Source: Saccharospirillum sp.
Lineage (GTDB): Bacteria > Pseudomonadota > Gammaproteobacteria > Pseudomonadales > Natronospirillaceae
NCBI GenBank assembly: GCA_018402545.1
Contig: JAGYIL010000003.1
Span: forward strand, 62,001-126,000
DNA: 64,000 nt
Direction: 5' to 3'
This document shows positions 29,855 to 38,552 of this stretch, piece by piece (the stretch's first letter is position 1; each line of letters begins with the position of its first letter). Below the pieces are notes generated by a model, which saw only the letters and a program-made list of their open reading frames with translations, was not told the DNA's origin and did no database searches. A program made the position numbers and the translations under genes.

Positions 29855-31698
29855 TGTTCGAGCTCGCGAGTCAGATAGAAATCAAACAGCGAACGCATCA
29901 TGGGCCCCGCAACGCCACTGCCACTGCCTCCATTTTCAACCAGAACGGCGACGGCTATCTGAGGGTTTTCGAGCGGAGCAAACCCCATAAACCAGGCATG
30001 ATCGCGAAACTGCTCAGGCACATCACCAATCGGATCACCGTTCTCGTCACGCTCTATTCGAATAACCTGCGCCGTGCCGGATTTTCCCGCGTATTCGTAG
30101 GTCGCCCCCAGACCCGAGGCGCGCGCTGTACCCCGGGCTCCCTGCACCACATCCTGCATGGCAGCGTGCATCCGGTCCCAGTTGGCATCGTTGTTCAGGT
30201 GCACATCGGGGGGTGGCTCGGGAATATTGTCGAGCAGGCTTTCATCATTGCTGTGCATCAGCAACCTGGGTGTGACCCAGCGTCCCCGGTTGGCCAGCAC
30301 CGAGGTGGCAATGGCCAGTTGCATCGGCGTTGCCAGCATGTAGCCCTGCCCGATGCTCAGGTTGATGGTGTCACCGGCATACCAGGAAAACCCGTGCCGG
30401 TTTTGCTTCCATTCCCTACTGGGGTTTATGCCGGTAAAGGGGTTGTAGATATCGGCTGTCGTGTTCTTGCCAAAGCCAAACTGATCGTAAATGTCATGAA
30501 TGGCTTCGAGTTTCATGTCGTAGGCCAATTCATAGAAATAGGTATCACAGGACTCGGCGACGGCTTTGCGCAGATTCACGCGACCATGCCCGCCGCGCTT
30601 CCAGTCGTTGTAGATCCGGTCATCCGTCGGCAACTGGTAGTAGCCCCGGTCGTTGATGGTGTAGTCCCAGGTAACAAAGCCCTGATCAACCCCGGCCAAC
30701 CCCAGAAAGGGCTTGATGGTGGATGCCGCCGGGTACTGACCGCGAATGGCCCTGTTCAGAAAGGGGTTATCCGGTGAATCCCGAAGGGCGTTGTAGATTT
30801 CTGTGGGAAACCCGCTAACGTATAAATTGGGGTCGAAGCCCGGGTTGCTGACCATGGCCAGAATGCCACCCGTCTCGGGTTCAATGGCGACAATCGAGCC
30901 CCGCTGGTCGCCCAGCAGGTCGTAAGCCATCTTCTGCAACTCCTGGTCGAGATACAAATGCAGGTTAGACCCGGGTTTGGGCGCCTGCTTCTCGATAACC
31001 CGTATGATCCGGCCCCGCGCATTGGTTTCTACACGTTGAAACCCAGGCTCACCGAGCAGCGCATCTTCATACTGGCGTTCAACCCCTTCCTTGCCGATAA
31101 AACGAGTCCCGGCGTAGGCGCCGACATCGAGATCGCGCAGTTCTTCCTGATTAATACGGCCAACAAATCCGAGCGCATGAGCAAATTCCTCGCCATAGGG
31201 ATATTGTCGAATCAGCTCGGCGTCTACTTGCACGCCTTCCAGAAAGATGCGATTGGCCGAAACCCGGGCAACTTCTTCTTCCGTCAGCCGCACTTTGAGT
31301 GGAATGGGCTCAAAGGGCCGACGATAGCCACGCACACGGTCAAAGAAGCGAGATACCTGGTCTTCTGACAGGTCAACCAGTGCACCCAGCTCCTGAACCA
31401 GCGCGTCCAGGTCTCCACTTCGCTCTACCACGACGCTCAGTGTATGGCTGGGCTCATTGCGCGCGAGCAATTCACCGTAACGGTCGTAGATAAGTCCGCG
31501 AATGGGTGGAATTGGCAGTACTTCCAACCGGTTGGTTTGAGACCGGGCTTCATGGTGTTCATTTTGCACCACTTGCAGATAGAACAGTCGTCCTACCAAC
31601 GCCAGCATCAAAATGGCAATGAAGATAAACGAGGCGGTCATCCGACTCAGGAACAGACGCCGTTCTTTTTCGCGATTGTCGAGTGAGCTGTTCAACAT
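29851..31698 (-). CDS. mrdA: Penicillin-binding protein 2
   Basis: PBP2 is the transpeptidase of the elongasome. At 615 aa it has one N-terminal TM (about residues 20-42), a non-catalytic pedestal domain and the transpeptidase domain. Active-site motifs are STIK (AASTIKPFLG, near 327), SCD (AESCDTYFYE) and KSGT (GKSGTAQV). It overlaps rodA by 4 bp and follows rlmH by 88 bp. Confidence 0.96.
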   Translation of the reverse strand: MLNSSLDNREKERRLFLSRMTASFIFIAILMLALVGRLFYLQVVQNEHHEARSQTNRLEVLPIPPIRGLIYDRYGELLARNEPSHTLSVVVERSGDLDALVQELGALVDLSEDQVSRFFDRVRGYRRPFEPIPLKVRLTEEEVARVSANRIFLEGVQVDAELIRQYPYGEEFAHALGFVGRINQEELRDLDVGAYAGTRFIGKEGVERQYEDALLGEPGFQRVETNARGRIIRVIEKQAPKPGSNLHLYLDQELQKMAYDLLGDQRGSIVAIEPETGGILAMVSNPGFDPNLYVSGFPTEIYNALRDSPDNPFLNRAIRGQYPAASTIKPFLGLAGVDQGFVTWDYTINDRGYYQLPTDDRIYNDWKRGGHGRVNLRKAVAESCDTYFYELAYDMKLEAIHDIYDQFGFGKNTTADIYNPFTGINPSREWKQNRHGFSWYAGDTINLSIGQGYMLATPMQLAIATSVLANRGRWVTPRLLMHSNDESLLDNIPEPPPDVHLNNDANWDRMHAAMQDVVQGARGTARASGLGATYEYAGKSGTAQVIRIERDENGDPIGDVPEQFRDHAWFMGFAPLENPQIAVAVLVENGGSGSGVAGPMMRSLFDFYLTRELEQ

Positions 31699-31786
31699 GC
31701 CATCAGTACTCTACTACCCCGGCATCGGCTGCCGGATCGTCTGCGAATGCGTTGTCGGCCCGGACGGCTCAATGCAGCCCGGGTCG

Positions 31787-32254
31787 TCATTTATGGTAGG
31801 GGTGATTCTGGGTAACGGTCCAGGCTCGGTACAGTTGCTCGGCCAGCAATACGCGCACCAGCGGGTGCGGCAACGTCAGGTTCGACAGGCACCAGCGCTG
31901 GGCGGAACGCGCCAGACACCTGGGGTCAAGACCGTCCGGCCCGCCAATTAACAACGTAAGATCACGCGCTTCAAGCCGCCATTGTGTCAGCTGGTCGGCC
32001 AATTGCTCTGTCGACCAGGCTTTGCCGGACAAGTCCAGTGCTACCACCTGGTCTTCCGGCTTAATGGCCGCCAGCATGGCATCCCCTTCCTGTGCAATGG
32101 CCTTGTCTATCGAAGCATTGCGACCGCGCTGCCCGAGCGCCAGCGGAACGAAGTCTACCGGCAATTCCCGGGGCATTCGTTTCTGGTACTCGGCAACGGC
32201 AGCGTCAACCCAGGCTGGCATTTTCGGACCAACGGCCAGAATTCGGATCTTCAT
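31787..32254 (-). CDS. rlmH: 23S rRNA (pseudouridine1915-N3)-methyltransferase RlmH
   Basis: RlmH is a SPOUT methyltransferase acting on pseudouridine 1915 of 23S rRNA. At 155 aa (family length) it carries [11 protein letters not shown] and the C-terminal [21 protein letters not shown], the cofactor knot and active site. It begins 5 bp after rsfS, the usual pairing. Confidence 0.96.
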   Translation of the reverse strand: MKIRILAVGPKMPAWVDAAVAEYQKRMPRELPVDFVPLALGQRGRNASIDKAIAQEGDAMLAAIKPEDQVVALDLSGKAWSTEQLADQLTQWRLEARDLTLLIGGPDGLDPRCLARSAQRWCLSNLTLPHPLVRVLLAEQLYRAWTVTQNHPYHK

Positions 32255-32259
32255 GTCTG

Positions 32260-32643
32260 TCAGTCAGGCTCTGATTCTGACTCAGCCCCCATCGGGCCGG
32301 CGCCGGACCAGAGCCGTTCGATGTCATAATAGGCCCGGGTTTCGGGAATCATGACATGCAACACCAGGTCGGTCAGGTCGATCAGGACCCAGTCGGAATC
32401 ACTGCTGCCTTCCTGTGCACGTACCACAAAGCCTTGTTTCTTGAGGTCTTCTGCAACGCTGCTGACAACGGCACTGACATGCCGCTTCGAGGTGCCGGAA
32501 GCAACCACCAGCGTATCCATCAATGCGGTTTTCTCGTGCACATCAATCACTTGAATGTCTTGCGCCTTGATGTCTTCCAGAGCGCGGATGACCGCCTCGG
32601 TCAAACCTTCAGGTTGTGCGTTTCGATCAGTTGTATCGGTCAT
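32260..32643 (-). CDS. rsfS: Ribosomal silencing factor RsfS
   Basis: RsfS binds ribosomal protein uL14 and blocks subunit joining in stationary phase. The ATG at 32643 gives 127 aa; a GTG 15 bp upstream is possible. Motifs are [26 protein letters not shown], and [18 protein letters not shown] with the conserved DW. It is co-transcribed with rlmH. The usual upstream neighbour nadD is separated here by a structured repeat. Confidence 0.93.
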   Translation of the reverse strand: MTDTTDRNAQPEGLTEAVIRALEDIKAQDIQVIDVHEKTALMDTLVVASGTSKRHVSAVVSSVAEDLKKQGFVVRAQEGSSDSDWVLIDLTDLVLHVMIPETRAYYDIERLWSGAGPMGAESESEPD

Positions 32644-32703
32644 TCGTACCTTGTCCACCTGTTTAAGTTTACCCGCGCTTAAGCTGCAATCGAGGCTCCA
32701 TCA

Positions 32704-32816
32704 GTGCCAGTCACCGGGTAGGCCTTTCCGGGGTCGGCGTGAACCCGTCCATGGGGCCTAGACCGCAGCATCCATGCTGCGGACTTCCCCGGAAAGGCCT
32801 ACCCGGCAACTGACAC
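32704..32816. repeat. Branched palindromic repeat, family A, copy 1
   Basis: A 113-bp element between nadD and rsfS. A 30-bp outer stem (left arm ending GGCCTTTCCGGGG, right arm starting CCCCGGAAAGGCC, only three mismatches near the base) encloses two hairpins whose loops both read TCCATG: a conserved one (CCCGTCCATGGG) and a variable one (CCGCAGCA-TCCA-TGCTGCGG). The core GGCGTGAACCCGTCCATGG is shared with copies 2 and 3. No open reading frame. Confidence 0.9.
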
Positions 32817-32937
32817 GGATCGCTGGTTTCTCTTACTATCACTAAAGAAAAGAAACCGAGCCCCGCAACGCGAGTGGCCGAATACGGCAATAATCGCCAT
32901 ATTCTAAAAATTGAAAACGTTGAATCCGGGCATCGTC

Positions 32938-33582
32938 TTATTCATCGACATCCAGATAAAGTCCCTGCTGTTGAATATAGTCCTGAATGGGCTTCGGGAT
33001 CGCGTATTGCCATTGCTGCGTGTTGTCGCGCAAATCCCGGGAGGCCCAGTCGCGTTCTGACGAGGGACCCGCAATCCAGAGCCCTGAATGCTGTTGGCTG
33101 AAATCAGCCAGAGATTGAACCTGGGTCAATGGCAAGTTGGGCGGCTCGATAGGCTGCGAACCCCGGCCGAACACCCAAAAGTGCGTCTCCCGGACTAAAT
33201 CATCGATGCCCTGCCACTGGGCCATACCGGCGAACGCATCGGCCCCCAGCACAAACACCGTTTGGTATTCCGGGTACTCCCGGTGCAAATCCCGAATGGT
33301 ATCCAGAGTGTAACTCGGGCCAGGGCGTCGCAACTCACGATCATCGACCTGCAAGCGTTCGCCGTCACTCCGCGAAGCGACCCATCGTTCGAGCATGGCC
33401 AGGCGCTGCTCGGGGCTTGCCTGTGCCGCCGATTTCAACGCCGGTATCTGGCAGGGTATTACCCGAAGCTGGGCCACTTCCTGTTGAGACAGCACCAGAT
33501 CGCACAACTGCGCGTGGCCATCGTGAAACGGATCGAAGGTTCCGCCAAACAGGGCCATCAGTGGCCGTTGCGAATCACTCAC
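32938..33582 (-). CDS. nadD: Nicotinate-nucleotide adenylyltransferase
   Basis: NadD joins nicotinate mononucleotide and ATP to form deamido-NAD. The GTG at 33582 gives 214 aa and overlaps the proA stop by 8 bp; an internal ATG at 33558 is the other candidate. The nucleotidyltransferase signature [11 protein letters not shown] is near the N-terminus, with [14 protein letters not shown] in the middle. The usual C-terminal ISSTxIR motif is degenerate here (WASRDLRDN). The order proA-nadD-rsfS-rlmH is common in gammaproteobacteria. Confidence 0.92.
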   Translation of the reverse strand: MSDSQRPLMALFGGTFDPFHDGHAQLCDLVLSQQEVAQLRVIPCQIPALKSAAQASPEQRLAMLERWVASRSDGERLQVDDRELRRPGPSYTLDTIRDLHREYPEYQTVFVLGADAFAGMAQWQGIDDLVRETHFWVFGRGSQPIEPPNLPLTQVQSLADFSQQHSGLWIAGPSSERDWASRDLRDNTQQWQYAIPKPIQDYIQQQGLYLDVDE

Positions 33583-34831
33583 GAATCTGGCCGTCTCCGA
33601 GCACCACATACTTCTGGGATGTCAGCCCGATCAAACCGACCGGGCCGCGAGCGTGAATTTTGTCGGTCGAGATACCAATCTCGGCACCCAGGCCATATTC
33701 GAAGCCGTCGGCAAAGCGCGTAGAGGCATTGATCATCACCGAGGCCGAGTCAACTTCCGTCAGGAAACGGCGGCCCCGGGTGTAATTCTCGGTCACGATG
33801 CTGTCGGTGTGCTGACTGCTGTAGGTGTTGATGTGATCGATGGCTTCATCCAGGCCCGCGACTACGCGAATGGCCAATACGGGCGCGAGGTATTCGGTGG
33901 TCCAGTCAGCTTCAGTAGCCAGCACACAGTCGATCAGCTCGGCCGTGCGTTCGCAACCCCGTAATTCAACGCCTTTGTCGGCATAGGCCCGGGCCAGTTC
34001 CGGCAGCATCTCTGCAGCACGGGATTCGGCAACCAGCAGGGTTTCCATCGCGTTGCAGACGCCGTAACGGTGCGTCTTGGCATTAATGGCGATGGGAATG
34101 GCCTTGGCGACGTCGGCGTCATCATCGATGTACACATGACAAATGCCATCGAGATGTTTGATGACCGGGACCCGGGCATCCTGACTGATGCGTTCGATCA
34201 GCGCCTTGCCACCGCGCGGCACAATAACGTCTACATAGTCGGGCATGGTAATGAGTGCGCCCACGGCCTCACGATCGGTGGTTTCGACCACTTGCACCAC
34301 GGTGCCCGGCAGTTGCGCCTGATCGAGCCCAGCGTGAATGCAGGCCGCAAGCGCCTGGTTCGATTCGATGGCTTCACTGCCACCGCGTAAAATAACGGCA
34401 TTGCCGGATTTGATGCACAGGCTCGCCGCTTCAACCGTCACATTAGGGCGGGATTCGTAAATAATGCCAATAACACCGAGGGGGACGCGCATTTTGCCGA
34501 CCTGAATCCCACTGGGGCGAAATTCGAGGTCGGTGATGCCGCCAACCGGATCAGCCAGGCCGGCAACCTGATGCAGGCCTTCGATCATGGAGTCGATGCG
34601 AGCGTCGGTCAGTTCCAGACGATCCAGCATTGCCGGTTCAAGCCCCTTGGCACGACCGGCTTCCAGATCGCGCTGATTGGCTTGCTTCAGGGTCTCACGC
34701 TGGTCGTCGATAACCCGGGCCATCGCCAGCAATGCCTGGTTTTTCATGCCCGTATTGGCTTTCGCCAGTGCCTTCGACGCCTGCCGGGCTTGTCGGCCCA
34801 GTGTTGTCATGTAGTCTTGAACGGTTGTCAT
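33575..34831 (-). CDS. proA: Gamma-glutamyl phosphate reductase
   Basis: ProA reduces gamma-glutamyl phosphate to glutamate semialdehyde in proline synthesis. From the ATG at 34831 it is 418 aa (E. coli 417). Visible motifs are [25 protein letters not shown], the cysteine region [11 protein letters not shown], and C-terminal [19 protein letters not shown] 12 bp upstream is less likely by length. No proB is adjacent. Confidence 0.95.
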   Translation of the reverse strand: MTTVQDYMTTLGRQARQASKALAKANTGMKNQALLAMARVIDDQRETLKQANQRDLEAGRAKGLEPAMLDRLELTDARIDSMIEGLHQVAGLADPVGGITDLEFRPSGIQVGKMRVPLGVIGIIYESRPNVTVEAASLCIKSGNAVILRGGSEAIESNQALAACIHAGLDQAQLPGTVVQVVETTDREAVGALITMPDYVDVIVPRGGKALIERISQDARVPVIKHLDGICHVYIDDDADVAKAIPIAINAKTHRYGVCNAMETLLVAESRAAEMLPELARAYADKGVELRGCERTAELIDCVLATEADWTTEYLAPVLAIRVVAGLDEAIDHINTYSSQHTDSIVTENYTRGRRFLTEVDSASVMINASTRFADGFEYGLGAEIGISTDKIHARGPVGLIGLTSQKYVVLGDGQIRE

Positions 34832-34985
34832 GCCTTGCCACACAGCTCGTTATTGATGCAATTGTGCGATTATAGCGACTTGAAGCCGCTGCGACTATGA
34901 GGGATACCGGCTGTTTATCCGCCTGACAAAGATTTACCATCCGGCCTGAACCCAAGTTCGATAACTGAGTTGCCCAACCGCCAAG

Positions 34986-36338
34986 ATGATTGCCTGGATA
35001 CAGTCTCACCCCGAAGGTGTCTTGATCGCCATTGCCCTGACCGCTTTTGTTGAATCCTTTGCGCTCATTGGCGTCTTTGTACCCGGCGTGGTCGCCCTGT
35101 TCAGCCTTGCCGCCGTGGCGAGCAACCTTGATATTCCAGCAATCTGGGTGCTTGCGGCCGCCGCATTGGGAGCAACGGCAGGAGATCTGGGCAGTTTCTA
35201 TCTGGGTTATCGGCTCAGGCATCGGCTGTACGAGCACCCCTGGTTCAAACGCCACGCGGACTGGCTGTCGCACGGCATCTGGTTTTTCAAACGCTGGGGG
35301 TGGCTTAGTGTGGTTATCGGTCGCTTTGTCGGCCCGATCCGCCCGGTCGTGCCGCTGATTGCCGGTAGCCTATCGATGCCCGCCCGGGTGTTTGTCAGTG
35401 TCAACCTGATCACCGTGTTGTTCTGGGCACCTGCCTACATGCTGCCGGGGTACCTGGCGGGCGAGGCCAGCTTTTTCCTGACGACGCAGAGCCTGGCGGT
35501 TCGAACGCTGATGCTGTTGCTGGTGTCAGGCCTGGCGATTCTGATTGCGCTATTGGCCATCTATCATCACCTCCATCCAGAACACCCCAGAATGGCCCGG
35601 TGGGTGCCGGCCCTCAAACGGTTACCCGATCGCTTTCCGTTCGCTGCATTATTGCTGGTAATCGTCACCGCCGCCGGATTCATCGTGACGGCGCTCACCC
35701 GCCCCTGGGCTCTGGATACCCTGCTGACAGGTCAGGTCGGCGCCTGGCGTGCAACCGATTTCGATGACTTTGCGATTGGCCTGACACTACTGGGAGACCC
35801 GGCCGTTTTAGTGTTGACCGGAATGATGATCACGCTCTGGCTATGTCTAAGCAGGCAATTCCGCCTCAGTGCCGTGCTGCTGATCAGCTCTGGTGCTTTG
35901 ACTTGGGGTGTTTCGCTGTTAAAAACAGCGTTCAATATCGCCCGCCCCGACTGGATGGCCACGCCTCTGGCAACAGAAGCCTTTCCTTCTGGCCATGCCG
36001 CGGGTGCTGCGCTCTTCTTGGGGTTATTGTCAGGTTTCGCCAACCAGCGGCGACCTGCCATGAGTCGCTGGCCACTTTATTTGCCCGCTGGTGTGGGGAT
36101 GCTGATCATAGCGTTGAGCCGGGTCTGGCTGGGCGCTCACTGGCTGTCGGACGTTGTGGCAGGCGTTTGCCTGGGCTTGTTCGCCGCTGCACTGGCACAG
36201 GCCGCTCACAGGCTAACCGGGCAATCACGGGCTGACTTAGGCAACAGCCTGGCGCTCTGGTTGCTTGTCCTGCTGGCCGTAGCGGCCTATCTGGTTATAG
36301 CCTGGCCTTTTGCATCAATGGCATATCGCCTGAATTAA
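34986..36338 (+). CDS. DedA-PAP2 phosphatase fusion membrane protein
   Basis: A 450-aa membrane protein combining two families. Residues about 1-190 are a DedA (VTT/SNARE-associated) domain, with GVFVPGVVAL, GDLGSFYLGYR and GRFVGPIRPVVPLIAG. Residues about 215-440 are a PAP2 phosphatase with the triad motifs KTAFNIARP, PSGHAAG and SRVWLGAHWLSD. DedA proteins are linked to lipid-carrier flipping and PAP2 enzymes dephosphorylate lipid phosphates such as undecaprenyl diphosphate. A combined role in carrier recycling is my inference. Fusions of this type occur in other proteobacteria. Confidence 0.9.
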   Translation: MIAWIQSHPEGVLIAIALTAFVESFALIGVFVPGVVALFSLAAVASNLDIPAIWVLAAAALGATAGDLGSFYLGYRLRHRLYEHPWFKRHADWLSHGIWFFKRWGWLSVVIGRFVGPIRPVVPLIAGSLSMPARVFVSVNLITVLFWAPAYMLPGYLAGEASFFLTTQSLAVRTLMLLLVSGLAILIALLAIYHHLHPEHPRMARWVPALKRLPDRFPFAALLLVIVTAAGFIVTALTRPWALDTLLTGQVGAWRATDFDDFAIGLTLLGDPAVLVLTGMMITLWLCLSRQFRLSAVLLISSGALTWGVSLLKTAFNIARPDWMATPLATEAFPSGHAAGAALFLGLLSGFANQRRPAMSRWPLYLPAGVGMLIIALSRVWLGAHWLSDVVAGVCLGLFAAALAQAAHRLTGQSRADLGNSLALWLLVLLAVAAYLVIAWPFASMAYRLN

Positions 36339-36348
36339 CCGGCAGAGA

Positions 36349-36969
36349 TCAGGCATCTCTTTCGCCAGATGAGTCAGGAGAACCGGATAATTCCGCCAAG
36401 GCAGATTCCAGCAAGGCACACCGCTGCAGAAAGCTGTCTTCAGCCAATAGCCTGCGCTTCAACTCCGACTCAAGGGGCAACCACACCATTAACTGGTGGA
36501 CGCTGCCCCGGGTTGAATCGAGCTGGAGGCCCACCTGATCCGCCAGATAAGGGTGTTCCAGCAGCGCATCCAGCAATGGCTGGTAACGCAAGGCCGCTCG
36601 CATCTCCAGCTCCGGATCGGCCAGCGGTTCCTCTCTGGCCTCACAGTCGCCCCACCACAGACCCGTTACATCCTTGGCGGCAGCACTCACCCTGACCCTC
36701 TGCTCGCCGACAATGGTGATCCCCAGCAAACCATTCGCCTGCTGATTGAAATCAACAATGCGTGCCAGGCACCCCAGGCCACTGCGGTCTTTGCCGGGCT
36801 CCGACACCATAATCACGAAGGGCCGGTTATCCCGGGTGCTGCTCGATACCATCATCAGGTACCGGGGTTCAAAAATCTGCAGTGGCAATGAGGCGTCGGG
36901 GAGCAGCAAGGCCCCCATGGGAAACAGGGGGTAGCGTGCTGCTGTGCTGTCCGGTTCGAATTGAGTCAT
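36349..36969 (-). CDS. Lon substrate-binding (LON-N) domain protein
   Basis: A 206-aa protein made only of the Lon N-terminal domain, without ATPase or protease parts. YPLFPMGALLLPDASLPLQIFEPRYLMM and GCLARIVDF match stand-alone LON peptidase substrate-binding proteins. The ATG at 36969 has CAGG 7 bases upstream; a longer frame to 37038 is not family-like. Function unknown. It is convergent with the DedA-PAP2 gene. Confidence 0.85.
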   Translation of the reverse strand: MTQFEPDSTAARYPLFPMGALLLPDASLPLQIFEPRYLMMVSSSTRDNRPFVIMVSEPGKDRSGLGCLARIVDFNQQANGLLGITIVGEQRVRVSAAAKDVTGLWWGDCEAREEPLADPELEMRAALRYQPLLDALLEHPYLADQVGLQLDSTRGSVHQLMVWLPLESELKRRLLAEDSFLQRCALLESALAELSGSPDSSGERDA

Positions 36970-37089
36970 GATCAACCTGTCAGAGAGTGATTTGCCTTGC
37001 CGCGGGAGGGACTGTTTATTCGCATACACACTCACCAATACGAGGTGAGTATCATTACCAGATTAGCCATCTCGCAAGGCGGACGTTGA

Positions 37090-37326
37090 TCAGGCCGTTT
37101 CGTCGAGCAACACGAAAGACAAAAACGTCAGAATCAGTACCCAGACCACGGCGAACGCCGGTACCGGAACGGCCAAAACGACCAACAACCCTGCTGACCA
37201 CATCCAGCGCACCCACACCACCTTGCGGCCGTGTTTTGCCGTTGCAACGCGATCCGAGGCCGCCGTTTGCGGTAAACGCCAGAACCCCCACCAACGCAAC
37301 ACCCAGAGCGTGCACCAATACGCCAT
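37090..37326 (-). CDS. Small hypothetical membrane protein (78 aa)
   Basis: The ATG at 37326 follows a strong ribosome site (GGGAGGGG, 2-9 bases upstream). The protein is tryptophan-rich at the N-terminus (MAYWCTLWVLRWWGFW) and has a long hydrophobic C-terminal segment at about residues 45-75. An overlapping frame (37055-37408) also stays open, but its product is glycine/arginine-rich with no supporting start. No family recognised. Confidence 0.5.
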   Translation of the reverse strand: MAYWCTLWVLRWWGFWRLPQTAASDRVATAKHGRKVVWVRWMWSAGLLVVLAVPVPAFAVVWVLILTFLSFVLLDETA

Positions 37327-37503
37327 AACCCCTCCCGGCCGACTCAAGTCGTTTCATCGCAATGCGTTGGCCAAAACCAGGGGGCCTGCATCGCCGCTCA
37401 TTGATCAATGTAGACCAATATGAACGGTCTATTGACCTGCATCAGGGTACTTGACGCACCGCGGCGCATACTGACAGGCGTCAACCCAGCGTATGGAGGC
37501 TGT

Positions 37504-37641
37504 ATGAACGAGCTCAACACTCACCACAAACCCACGGCCAGCGACACCTCAGTGATTCGCTGGGCACCGCTGTTACTGATTTTATTCCTGATCGCACTGA
37601 GCCCGGTCGGCACCGCGTTTTACTGGGCGTTTACACGCTAG
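37504..37641 (+). CDS. Small membrane protein (45 aa)
   Basis: ATG at 37504 with GGAGG 5 bases upstream. A polar N-terminus (MNELNTHHKP) is followed by one hydrophobic segment at about residues 20-42. The size and clear ribosome site suggest a real single-pass small protein. Its stop codon TAG is the start of the 164-bp inverted repeat. No function assigned. Confidence 0.55.
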   Translation: MNELNTHHKPTASDTSVIRWAPLLLILFLIALSPVGTAFYWAFTR

Positions 37642-37801
37642 TGGTCCATGCGCAAAGTACTGTCACTGTTCACTTTGCCAGTAAGCCCAGAGCTTCGTTG
37701 TCAAACCTTGAAATAGCGGTGCTATTACTGCGGCTTTCCGCTTCGCTCTGAACTTACTGGTGTCGCTCCTTAGTAACAGAACTTCACGCATGGACCACTA
37801 G
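37638..37801. repeat. 164-bp branched inverted repeat between convergent genes
   Basis: The ends CTAGTGGTCCATGCG (37638-37652) and CGCATGGACCACTAG (37787-37801) are exact inverse copies. Pairing continues imperfectly through CAGTAAG ... CAGAGC. Inside lie two small hairpins, AATAGC-GGT-GCTATT and GCGG-CTTT-CCGC. The stop codons of both flanking convergent genes lie inside the terminal arms. It may act as a bidirectional terminator or be a non-autonomous repeat. Confidence 0.8.
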
Positions 37802-38172
37802 TCAGCACAGCCGGCCCTGGCTGGCCGTTGCTCGCCTTCAGCCAACCGGGCTGCGCCTTCGGCGGCCTGGCGGACCCAGGGTGCGATCTGGCCGGTATTT
37901 TGATATACCGGCTCTGGCAGCAAATACCACTGCTCATACACCCGTCCATGGGCAATCCAGTGTTGATCGCCGCAGGCTTGCTGCAGCTGGGTTTCGAGTT
38001 CGGGATCAGTCGCGCGGATACCCACCTGCCCCTTCAGTGTAACCACCAGGCACAGCTGCCCTTCAACACGAATAACGTGCTCACCAAAGTAGAGGCCAGT
38101 TTCGGGTTCCGGGCGTTCCGGCAAGAGTTGCAATAACGAGTGTAAACGACGGGATCGATTCAGTTTGTCCAT
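37798..38172 (-). CDS. TfoX N-terminal-domain-like protein
   Basis: A 124-aa soluble protein. The pattern YFGEHVIRVEGQLCLVV, then WYLLPEPVYQNTGQIAPWVRQA, resembles the stand-alone TfoX N-terminal domain (a short beta-sheet fold plus a terminal helix), but similarity is weak. Its last codons and TAG stop come from the terminal arm of the adjacent inverted repeat, so its C-terminal end may have been altered by that element. It is divergent from the XRE regulator. Confidence 0.55.
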   Translation of the reverse strand: MDKLNRSRRLHSLLQLLPERPEPETGLYFGEHVIRVEGQLCLVVTLKGQVGIRATDPELETQLQQACGDQHWIAHGRVYEQWYLLPEPVYQNTGQIAPWVRQAAEGAARLAEGEQRPARAGCAD

Positions 38173-38552
38173 TCGCCTTTCCTTAGTGAATGAATGATGG
38201 AATTCTGCGAAAACGCCTGAACTGGACTCCGTTTATCCTTCGGTGACCAGTGGCAAGCCAGTACTCGTCTTGAGTACCGGAACTGCAGAATCAGAAGTCT
38301 ATCAAACTACCCCTATAAAAACAGCCGATCTGTCAATTTTTCCAACACTCAGCCAACAAATTCCAGCCGCTTTCCAAACGACCCGAAACCGGGCCTCTTG
38401 GTAGATGGCAGCAATTTGACGATCTGCTCGCCCCATTCAGGGTGCAGTTGACATGGCATCACCAGGCAACGCCCGCGAACCCGCATTGTTTTGCACCGGT
38501 CACCTCTTTAGAATGCGCAGGCTATTTCGCTCATCGCGAACTTGGAAGGGTT
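38173..38552 (+). promoter_or_regulatory. Divergent control region, with a sigma-70-like promoter for the XRE gene
   Basis: A 380-bp gap without genes. For the plus strand, TTGTTT (38486-38491), 17 bp, then TAGAAT (38509-38514) is a fair promoter about 35 bp ahead of the preferred ATG. A small inverted repeat GTACTC-GTCTT-GAGTAC lies near 38260 and could be a binding site. Nothing else recognisable. Confidence 0.45.

Noticed and set aside
32659-32937. tRNA-like or riboswitch interpretation of the branched repeat
   Set aside because: No tRNA consensus (no T-loop or CCA end), and the same core appears at two unrelated loci in both orientations.
37055-37408. 117-aa ORF overlapping the 78-aa membrane protein on the same strand
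   Set aside because: Gly/Arg-rich translation without a supported start; the other frame has a strong ribosome site and membrane segment.
38442-38552. N-terminal 37-residue extension of the XRE regulator
   Set aside because: It precedes the likely promoter and a good ribosome site lies directly before the ATG at 38553.
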